64,000 bases of DNA from assembly GCF_022230925.1 (NCBI RefSeq), contig NZ_JAKKFH010000019.1:156943-220942 (forward strand), given 5' to 3'. The first letter of the stretch is position 1; every line of letters begins with the position of its first letter. Position numbers and translations under genes: made by a program. This DNA comes from Micromonospora alfalfae (GTDB lineage: Bacteria > Actinomycetota > Actinomycetes > Mycobacteriales > Micromonosporaceae). Of the stretch, positions 15,893-23,252 are shown in pieces. A model generated the notes under the pieces. The model was not told the DNA's origin. It did no database searches and saw only the letters and a list, made by a program, of their open reading frames with translations.

Positions 15893-17032
15893 CTACCTGC
15901 TCGAGGCGACGCGACGGCGGATTTCCTTGAGCTTGACCACGTCACCCGCCACCGCATCCTGTGCCTGCCAGAAGTCGAACCCGTCAGTCGCCTTGCGGGT
16001 ATCGGCGATGTCCCGGCCATGAATCGCGATCTTCACCGCCTCCCCCGCGCGGGAGGGTGAGTTGTGAACGTCTTCCCGATAGCGAACCCGACCATCCGCC
16101 AACAGCTCCGCTGTGTGTTGCTCACCGAGGTAGCGGCCAAAGAGCGTAGTCCCCGGCCGCAGCCGCCCAGCCGCAAGAAGATCCACGAGCTTCAGCCTCC
16201 GCTCGTCCGGCGTCACCGGCGATCCTCGTTTCGAGCTTCTGGTCGGGGGTGACTGATACGCCGGCGTCGGCCGGTCCGGCTCGGGCGCCAGCCTCTGCAG
16301 GGGAGGCGCGTACCCCTGCGGCGGAGAGGCTGACCCTTGGGCCTGCGCGGCTACAGCCACCGACGTCGGAAAGTCGAAGGTGGCCCGCGCCCGGACAAGA
16401 CTCTGGCGGATTTCCTCGCGGCTCAGCCTCGGCATTCGGCTGTCAAGCAGGTCAACCAGTCCGGGCGCGGGATCCGATCCGGCGAACAGATCCGTCAGTT
16501 TGGCGTGGACCTGCCGGTCAACGAAGTAGCTCTTCCACAGCTCCTCGATCCGGTTGTCCCCCATGTTTTCCTTGCTGAGCAGACACAACAACTCGAGCGC
16601 GGCATCGATGTCGTCCTCCAGCCGCACCGAACGGAAAAGCTTGTCCTCGATCGGCACTGGGGCGTGAGCGTTGTAGACCCGCCACTCTGCGCCATTGGTC
16701 AGGGCGACCCACTCCACGCCAGCCATCGTCGCGTAGCCGATGGTCTGATTGGCCCAGCGCGGATCGTCGAGGTTCTCCCCTAACCCTTTCGCCTCGATGA
16801 ATAGCCGCGGGGTACGCAGCAGCAGTAGGGCGTAGTCGACCGGATTCTCGTGACCACTCCGCTTGTATTCACGGTGAACTTCGTCGGTGTCGAAGAGATC
16901 CCAGCCAAGTGCCCGGATCACCGGGTCGATTAGCGCGGCCTTGGTGTTCTGCTCGTTGAGCCGCTGACCGGGTCGGCGGTAGCGCCGTTGCCGTTCCACG
17001 CACTGCTCGACGACGGCACGCAGGTCACTCAT
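15893..17032 (-). CDS. HsdR-N-like nuclease-fold protein with C-terminal RAMA-type domain
   Basis: A 379-aa protein. Residues 1-200 resemble the N-terminal domain of type I restriction R proteins and AbaSI-like nuclease folds: NTKAALIDPVIRALGWDLFD, NPVDYALLL and LFIEAKGLGENL (D and E-x-K). A linker rich in Pro, Gln and Ser (about 240-285) leads to a C-terminal domain with LLAAGRLRPGTTLFGRYLG and RYREDVHNSPSRAGEAVK, the pattern of RAMA domains, which are proposed to read methylated DNA. I chose the ATG at 17032 with AAGGCGG before it. It overlaps a 28-codon frame by 8 bp. A methyl-sensing role beside HsdM would be logical but is inference. Confidence 0.75.
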   Translation of the reverse strand: MSDLRAVVEQCVERQRRYRRPGQRLNEQNTKAALIDPVIRALGWDLFDTDEVHREYKRSGHENPVDYALLLLRTPRLFIEAKGLGENLDDPRWANQTIGYATMAGVEWVALTNGAEWRVYNAHAPVPIEDKLFRSVRLEDDIDAALELLCLLSKENMGDNRIEELWKSYFVDRQVHAKLTDLFAGSDPAPGLVDLLDSRMPRLSREEIRQSLVRARATFDFPTSVAVAAQAQGSASPPQGYAPPLQRLAPEPDRPTPAYQSPPTRSSKRGSPVTPDERRLKLVDLLAAGRLRPGTTLFGRYLGEQHTAELLADGRVRYREDVHNSPSRAGEAVKIAIHGRDIADTRKATDGFDFWQAQDAVAGDVVKLKEIRRRVASSR

Positions 17033-17111
17033 CGGCGACCGCCTTGAAGGCGAGCCAGTCTTCACGGAACCACAAGGCCTTAACGGGCGTTGATCGAGGA
17101 CGCGATGGCAT
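17025..17111 (-). CDS. Possible 28-aa peptide between hsdR and the RAMA-type gene
   Basis: An ATG at 17111 opens a 28-codon frame (MPSRPRSTPVKALWFREDWL and eight more residues). It ends with a TGA at 17025 that overlaps the next ATG by 8 bp (ATGAGTGA), a typical coupling signature. It begins 35 bp after hsdR ends. It could be a real small protein, a leader peptide, or chance. No homologue is known to me. Confidence 0.38.
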   Translation of the reverse strand: MPSRPRSTPVKALWFREDWLAFKAVADE

Positions 17112-17146
17112 GAAGGGTGCCCTCTCGATGGTGTTGGAGAGACCGG

Positions 17147-20100
17147 TCAGCTTAGCGCCTCGGGTGACCACTCCTCGGCGAAGGTTTCGGTCTGCAGCAG
17201 CACACGCCGGATGGCTTCCTCGGCGGCGTCCGGTGGGTAGCCGTGCACGGCGAGCAGACGCTTGATGGTAGAGCGGAGCTTGGCGCGTACGTCGTCGCGG
17301 GAGGTCCAGTCGATGGTGATGGACCGGCGGACGGACTTGACCAGGTCGCGGGCGATGGCAGCGAGTTGCCCCTCTCCCATTACCACGACGGCCGACTCGT
17401 TCTCTGCCACCGCGTCGTAGAAGGCCAACTCGTCGTCGGTGAGCGCGGGGCTGAACTGCTGACCCCGCTCGGCCTCGGCGCTCACTTCCTTCGCCATCGC
17501 CACCAACTGCGCGATGATCTCCGCCGAGGTCAGGTTCTGGTTGGTGTAGCGACGCATCAGCTCGAGCAGCCGCGCGGAGAAGGCCTCCTGCCGCACGATG
17601 TTGTGCCGGGTCACCTTGCGCATCGTCATTTCGATGGCTCGCCGGAGCGCCTCGATCGCCAGGTTGGGCGTCTTGGATGCGCGCAGTTGCTCCAGGTACG
17701 CCTCGTCCAGGTGAGACAGGTCCGGGCGGTCGATGCCGGCGGCGGCGTAGATGTCGGTAACCCCACCGGCCTCGATGACGCCGGCGGTCAGTTGCCGCAG
17801 GTATAGCGCCACCTCCGCCGGGATGGGCAGCCCACGCGAGCGGCGGTCCTCCACGTCGAACTTGGCCATCCACACGCGTACAGCCTGGAAGAACGCGATG
17901 TCGTCACGGAGGTCGTTGATGTCGCCACTGCTGGAGCAGAGCGCGTAGAGCCGGTCGAGAGTGGCGGCGGCTCGCCGGAAGCGCTCGGCCAGGTTCGGCT
18001 CGCCCGGCTCTGGCTGATTCTCCGGTAGGCTCGGGTCACGCAGGTAGTCGATGGTGCCGAACCCGGCGTTCATGAAGGCGTTCTTGGCGCCTGAGCTCAA
18101 CACACCCCGCCAGTCGTACCCGGCGAGGATCGTGCCGCAGAGGACGTCGTGCAGGTCCCGCAGCTTGGCGACGGCCTCGTCGGTGTCCCGCCCGACGGGC
18201 TTGGTGTCCTGGTCGCTCTTGGTGTATTCGGCGAGCGCCTCGTGCAGGCTTTGTGTGATTGGGGCGTACCCGACCAGCAGGCCGTCCTCCTTGCCGCGGA
18301 AGGTCCGATTGACCCGGGCAAGCGCCTGCATCAGTGCCGCGCCGCGCATCGGCTTGTCGAGGTAGAGCGTGTGCAGCGACGGAGAATCGAAACCCGTGAG
18401 GAGCATCGACTGGACGATGATGAGTTCCAGCTCGTCGTCGGAATTCTTTGCCCGGGCCCGGATCACCTTGGTCTGGGACGGCCGACGGACATGCTTACGA
18501 ATGTGCGGCTCGTCGTCCGGTCCACCGGTGTAGATGACCTTGATCTTGCCCAGATCGTCGGCGTCCGAGTGCCAACCGTCGGGCAACAGCGCGATCATCT
18601 CGTCGTAGACGCGAGCACAGATGTCGCGGGTGGCGCAGACAATCATCGCCTTGCCGGGCCCGCCGATGTACTTACGCATCTGCTCGGATCGCGTCTGCCA
18701 GTGCGCGACCAGGTCGGCGGCGAGGGCTTCCACCCGGTCAGGGGCGCCGTAGACGGCGTTCATCACCGCGACGGTGCGCTGGATGCGGGCCTTCTCGGCG
18801 TCGTCCAAACCGGCGGTCACGGTGTCGGCCCGTTCGTCGATGGTCTCCGGGTCGATGTCGGCGGGCAGGTCGACGGGGATGAGTCGGCTCTCGTGGTAGA
18901 CGCGGACGGTGGCGCCGTCGTCCACGGCGCGGGTCAGGTCGTAGATGTCGATGTAGTCGCCGAACACTGCCTGGGTGTCGCGGTCCGCCTGCGAGATCGG
19001 CGTGCCGGTGAAGGCGATGAGCGTCGCGTGCGGCAGCGCGTCGCGCAGGTGACGTGCATATCCGTCGAGGCTGTCGTAGTGGCTGCGGTGGGCCTCGTCG
19101 ACGATGACGATGACGTTGCGCCGATCCGACAGCAGCGGGTGGTGGCGACCCGATTCGCGCTCATCCCGCGTACGCCCGAACTTCTGCAACGTGGTGAAGA
19201 TGATGCCTCCGGTGCGGCGGTTCGTCAGCTCGGTGCGGAGGCCCTCCCGCGTGACGGCCTGCACCGGTCGCTCCGGCAGCAACTCGCTCGCGACAAACGC
19301 CTCCAGGAGCTGCTCGTCCAGGTCGGTACGGTCGGTGATGACGACAATGGTCGGGTTGCCAAGGCTCGGATGGGTGGCGACCTGGTGGGCGTAGAACTCC
19401 ATCTCCATCGACTTGCCGGAGCCCTGGGTGTGCCAAACGACGCCGGCCTTGCCGTCGCTACGGGTCGCCTCGATGGTCTTGCGAACGGCCTTCTCCACCG
19501 CGAAGTACTGGTGGGGCTTGGCAATCCGCTTGATCGCGCCGCCTCCGCCGTCGGCGAAGGCGACGTAGCCGCGGAGCAGCTCCAGGAACCGGCGCGGCGT
19601 GAACAGGCCGTAGAGGGCCAGGTTCAGCGCGAGGTCGTCGTCGTGCTTTGGCGGCTGTGACACCGGCTCGCCGTTGTCATCAACGTTCCAGGGGGCGAAG
19701 TGCTCAAAGGGGGTAAAGGCGGTGCCGTAACGGGCGGTGATCCCGTCGGACACCAGGCAGACCACGTTCGCCCGGAAGGCCAACGGCAACTCCTCGACGT
19801 AGGTGCCGACCTGTCGGTGAGCACCCCGCAGATCGGCGTACGCGTCACTGGCCTTCTTCAGCTCGATTAGCCCGACCGGCAGCCCGTTGAGATAGCAGAC
19901 GACGTCGAAGCGACGCTTGTGGTCGCCCTCGGTAACGGACACCTGGCTGACGGCCAGGTAGTCATTGGCCGCCTCGTCCCGAAAGTCGATGAGCCGCACG
20001 GTCGGGTTGTGCTCGGCGCCGTGCTGGTCGGTGTAGACCACGGACCGGAGGCCCTTGACCATCAGCTCGTGCAGCCGCCGGTTCTCGGTCACGGCGTCCC

Positions 20101-20356
20101 GCGAGCGGACGGTGAGCACCTGGGTCACCGTCTCGTCGACCTGCGCCGTAGGAAGCTGCGGGTTGAGGCGAGCGATGGCGTCACGCAGCCGGCCGAGCAG
20201 GATCAGCTCCGACCACGACTCACGCTCCCCTGTCCCGGGCGCAATCGACGATCCGGCGACGGGCTCCCAGCCGAGCTCGGCCAATGCCTCCAGCGCGAGG
20301 GCCTCCCACTGCGCCTCCGTTAGGTCAGGCCCAGGCTCGAAAACCTCGCCGTTCAT
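17147..20356 (-). CDS. hsdR: Type I restriction endonuclease R subunit
   Basis: The 1069-aa motor and nuclease subunit of a type I R-M system. The N-terminal nuclease domain has D151 (KRRFDVVCYL) and E165-L-K167 (GLIELKKASD). The SF2 translocase has Walker A (HTQGSGKSM, 309-317), the DEAH box (IVDEAHRSH, 419-427), AFTGTPI and later helicase motifs (VQSMLLTGFDSPSL, ALARVNRTFRGK). A helical C-terminal region binds the M-S core. It starts in a 4-bp overlap with hsdS. It cleaves DNA lacking the methyl mark laid down by HsdM-HsdS. All key residues are present. Confidence 0.97.
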   Translation of the reverse strand: MNGEVFEPGPDLTEAQWEALALEALAELGWEPVAGSSIAPGTGERESWSELILLGRLRDAIARLNPQLPTAQVDETVTQVLTVRSRDAVTENRRLHELMVKGLRSVVYTDQHGAEHNPTVRLIDFRDEAANDYLAVSQVSVTEGDHKRRFDVVCYLNGLPVGLIELKKASDAYADLRGAHRQVGTYVEELPLAFRANVVCLVSDGITARYGTAFTPFEHFAPWNVDDNGEPVSQPPKHDDDLALNLALYGLFTPRRFLELLRGYVAFADGGGGAIKRIAKPHQYFAVEKAVRKTIEATRSDGKAGVVWHTQGSGKSMEMEFYAHQVATHPSLGNPTIVVITDRTDLDEQLLEAFVASELLPERPVQAVTREGLRTELTNRRTGGIIFTTLQKFGRTRDERESGRHHPLLSDRRNVIVIVDEAHRSHYDSLDGYARHLRDALPHATLIAFTGTPISQADRDTQAVFGDYIDIYDLTRAVDDGATVRVYHESRLIPVDLPADIDPETIDERADTVTAGLDDAEKARIQRTVAVMNAVYGAPDRVEALAADLVAHWQTRSEQMRKYIGGPGKAMIVCATRDICARVYDEMIALLPDGWHSDADDLGKIKVIYTGGPDDEPHIRKHVRRPSQTKVIRARAKNSDDELELIIVQSMLLTGFDSPSLHTLYLDKPMRGAALMQALARVNRTFRGKEDGLLVGYAPITQSLHEALAEYTKSDQDTKPVGRDTDEAVAKLRDLHDVLCGTILAGYDWRGVLSSGAKNAFMNAGFGTIDYLRDPSLPENQPEPGEPNLAERFRRAAATLDRLYALCSSSGDINDLRDDIAFFQAVRVWMAKFDVEDRRSRGLPIPAEVALYLRQLTAGVIEAGGVTDIYAAAGIDRPDLSHLDEAYLEQLRASKTPNLAIEALRRAIEMTMRKVTRHNIVRQEAFSARLLELMRRYTNQNLTSAEIIAQLVAMAKEVSAEAERGQQFSPALTDDELAFYDAVAENESAVVVMGEGQLAAIARDLVKSVRRSITIDWTSRDDVRAKLRSTIKRLLAVHGYPPDAAEEAIRRVLLQTETFAEEWSPEALS

Positions 20357-21618
20357 GTCGCCGTTTCCAGGATCTTCTCGGCATCCCGCGCCCGAATCGC
20401 CCCGGACAGCAGTCCCGGCAACAACGTATCGCGCATCTGGACAAGGGTCCGATTCTCCCGTGCTGCGCTATCACCTTTCAGGAGTAGAGGAGACATGAAC
20501 TCGGTAGCGGCTGCCACCGTCACCCCGTCCGGCATCTTAAACCGATAGTCAGGAAGGGCACGCGCGCCCATGTGCAACACGGTCGTTCCATTGCAATAGG
20601 AAAGAGCGTGATCACGAAAATCTTGGCTATCGAGAAGGGCAATAAGCACCTCTCGCGAGAGGGCAGGGCCCGGCCTAACGATCACGAGGTCGAGGCTCGC
20701 GACAAGTCGGCCCGTTGGATTAAGGGGCACCACCCGCACGGGACGACCGATGACCTCTGCTCGCTGCGTCAGATCGGTTTGAGCTACAACGATATCGCCG
20801 CTCTCTAGAGCCTGCGAACCTTTGTGCTCGCCCGAGTACGGTTTAAGGCCCACTTGCTGGAACGACCCGTCGCGCCCAACGCACTTCAGAGTGACCAGGA
20901 AGTTCTCCCCAGCCCCAAGGTCAGCGCTTCGATAGGACACCCCCTTGGTGATCTCCGCGTAATCTCCGAGAGACACCTCAGCCCCGCCCGCCTCCGAAAG
21001 CAATCGCTGCCCATGCGCGACGGCCAGTTCGGTCGCAGTTGCGAGGATCCGAGAGTTGACCGCGATCTTGTCTTCTAACGCCCCGAGCACCTCACCGACA
21101 ACTCGCTGTGTATTTGCTGGCGGGACGACGACAGGAACGCCAGAAAGGATCGCCGTGTTCAGATTTGGCATTGTGGCACCCACAGCATGGCGCACAATCC
21201 ACGAACGCACCTCTGGATGTCCAAGATAGTAGGAAATGAACTTCGGTTCCGCCGATCCCGCGAGGCGCACCCGTAGACACCCTGTACCGCATAGCCACCC
21301 ATCTTGGTGACTCCTCACAAGTGCCCGACGTTCAACGTCGCCCCGCCGTGAGTATACGATATCTCCTTCACTCAGGAGATAGCGTGATAGCCGCTGGGCA
21401 TCATTGTTATTTATGCGAGCGATGCCATCTTCCAGGATGACGTTGTCCCCAATATTCTGCGGCATAACACTTGGGATGCCGGCCGGAACATAATCCGATG
21501 CATGTAGTTGGCTACCGAATGGCCCCGTTTGAATGCCCCCGCCGCCCGATCTACAAAGATCACCGAGGGTCGTGAGACGCCATTCGTCCGGGACGGCACC
21601 GATGATCGTTTCAGACAT
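20353..21618 (-). CDS. hsdS: Type I restriction specificity subunit
   Basis: A 421-aa protein with two target-recognition domains (about 10-165 and 215-370). Each is followed by a helical spacer; the typical LSGVPVVVPPANTQRVVGEV and LGALEDKIAVNSRILATATE lie between them. It determines the bipartite recognition site for methylation and cleavage. The ATG at 21618 has GGAGGG 5 nt upstream and overlaps hsdM by 8 bp; it overlaps hsdR by 4 bp. The DNA is visibly AT-richer than hsdM and hsdR, notably in the first recognition domain, which suggests exchange of this segment. The target sequence cannot be read from the protein. Confidence 0.94.
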   Translation of the reverse strand: MSETIIGAVPDEWRLTTLGDLCRSGGGGIQTGPFGSQLHASDYVPAGIPSVMPQNIGDNVILEDGIARINNNDAQRLSRYLLSEGDIVYSRRGDVERRALVRSHQDGWLCGTGCLRVRLAGSAEPKFISYYLGHPEVRSWIVRHAVGATMPNLNTAILSGVPVVVPPANTQRVVGEVLGALEDKIAVNSRILATATELAVAHGQRLLSEAGGAEVSLGDYAEITKGVSYRSADLGAGENFLVTLKCVGRDGSFQQVGLKPYSGEHKGSQALESGDIVVAQTDLTQRAEVIGRPVRVVPLNPTGRLVASLDLVIVRPGPALSREVLIALLDSQDFRDHALSYCNGTTVLHMGARALPDYRFKMPDGVTVAAATEFMSPLLLKGDSAARENRTLVQMRDTLLPGLLSGAIRARDAEKILETAT

Positions 21619-23224
21619 CAAGGCCCTCCAAATGCTGCCGGATCGAGCGCTCCAGTCGAACGGACTCGTCGAAGTGCGCGTGCAGCTCCTTCCTCAGCCG
21701 ATCAATCTTGTCCGCGATCGGCTCATCGCCCGAGGTGTCGATTTCGGCCGCGCCAACGTAGCGACCCGGCGTGAGTACGTGATCGTGCTCACGGATGTCG
21801 TCGAGCGTTGCTGAATAGCAGAAGCCCAGCTCGTCCTCGTACTTCCGGTCCTTGGCTCGGGCGGACGCTGTGCCGCGCCAGGCGTGGTACGTCCCGGCGA
21901 TCTTGGCAAGGTCCTCGTCGGTGAGGATGCGCTCGGTACGGTCGACCATCGCGCCCATGTTGCGGGCGTCGATGAAGAGCACCTCGCCGCGACGGTCAGC
22001 GAGCTTCTTCGCTCCCTGCGGCCCCTTGTCCTTGGCGAAGAACCAGAGGCAAACCGGAATCGCCGTCGTGCGGAAGAGCTGCGGCGGCAGCGCCACCATG
22101 CACGACACCAGGTCCGCCTCAACCATCGCCGCTCGGATTTCGCCCTCCCCAGACTGCTTCGAGGACATCGAACCGTTAGCGAGCACCACACCGGCGGTGC
22201 CGCGCTCGCCGAGCTTCGAGACGATGTGCTGCAGCCAGGCGAAGTTGGCGTTGCCGGCCGGTGGCACGCCGTACCGCCAGCGCGGGTCCTCAACGCTGCG
22301 CGCCCAGTCCGACATGTTGAACGGCGGGTTAGCCAGGATGAAGTCGGCGCGCAGGTCGGGGTGCTTGTCGGCGTGGAAGGTGTCCTCCCAGCGCGTGCTG
22401 AGGTTGCCGGTGACGCCGTGGATGGCAAGGTTCATCTTCGCCAGCCGCCAGGTGCGTTCGTTCAACTCCTGGCCGTAGACGGCGATGTCGTCGCGTCGGC
22501 CCCGATGGTTGAGCACGAACTTCTCGGCCTGCACGAACATGCCCCCGGAGCCGCAGCATGGGTCGTACACACGGCCGGAGTACGGCTCCAGCATCTCGAC
22601 CAGCAGACCCACGACGCTGCGCGGGGTGTAGAACTCGCCGCCGCGTTTGCCCTCGGCGCGGGCGAACTTCTCCAGGAAGTACTCGTACACCTCGCCGAGC
22701 ACGTCCCGAGCCGGGCGATCTCCGTGGCCGGTAAAGCGGGCGTCAGTAATCAGATCAACAAGCTCACCGAGGCGCCGCTGGTCAACGTTGTCTCGGTTGA
22801 AGATCTTTGGCAGCACGCCGAGCAGCGAGTAGTTGGTCTTCATGATGACGTCCATGGCGTGGTCGAGCAGCAGCCCGATCTCGCCGCCCTTGGCCCTCTC
22901 CGCCAGGTATGTCCATCGCGCCTCCTCCGGCACCCAGAAGACACCTTGCCCGGCGTACTCGTCGGCGTCGTCGAGGAATGCCTCGACCCGATCCTCAGGG
23001 ATGCCCTGGTCGAGCACCTCCTGCCTGATCTGCTCGCGCCGCTCCTCGAACGAATCGGAGACGTACTTGAGGAAGACCAGCCCAAGGACGAAGTCCTTGT
23101 ACTGCGCGGCGTCCATCGAGCCGCGCAGCTTGTCGGCGGCCTTCCAGAGGGTGTCGCGTAGGTCGGCCATGGTCGGCATGCCGGGCAGTGCGTTCTGCCC
23201 GGCAGCCCTCTTCCTGGGGGGCAT
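21611..23224 (-). CDS. hsdM: Type I DNA adenine methyltransferase M subunit
   Basis: A 537-aa N6-adenine methyltransferase. A helical N-terminal domain (20-150) precedes the catalytic domain with the SAM motif YDPCCGSGGMF (220-230) and the catalytic ILANPPF motif (NPPF at 299-302). The later strand VALPPQLFRTTAIPVCLWFF is typical of HsdM. With HsdS it methylates the host site and forms the core that HsdR joins. AAGGAG lies before the ATG. It follows the HTH/pseudo-methyltransferase gene by 28 bp and overlaps hsdS by 8 bp. Confidence 0.97.
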   Translation of the reverse strand: MPPRKRAAGQNALPGMPTMADLRDTLWKAADKLRGSMDAAQYKDFVLGLVFLKYVSDSFEERREQIRQEVLDQGIPEDRVEAFLDDADEYAGQGVFWVPEEARWTYLAERAKGGEIGLLLDHAMDVIMKTNYSLLGVLPKIFNRDNVDQRRLGELVDLITDARFTGHGDRPARDVLGEVYEYFLEKFARAEGKRGGEFYTPRSVVGLLVEMLEPYSGRVYDPCCGSGGMFVQAEKFVLNHRGRRDDIAVYGQELNERTWRLAKMNLAIHGVTGNLSTRWEDTFHADKHPDLRADFILANPPFNMSDWARSVEDPRWRYGVPPAGNANFAWLQHIVSKLGERGTAGVVLANGSMSSKQSGEGEIRAAMVEADLVSCMVALPPQLFRTTAIPVCLWFFAKDKGPQGAKKLADRRGEVLFIDARNMGAMVDRTERILTDEDLAKIAGTYHAWRGTASARAKDRKYEDELGFCYSATLDDIREHDHVLTPGRYVGAAEIDTSGDEPIADKIDRLRKELHAHFDESVRLERSIRQHLEGLDV

Positions 23225-23252
23225 GCTGCTCCTTGCGTTCGTTGCGGTGCGG

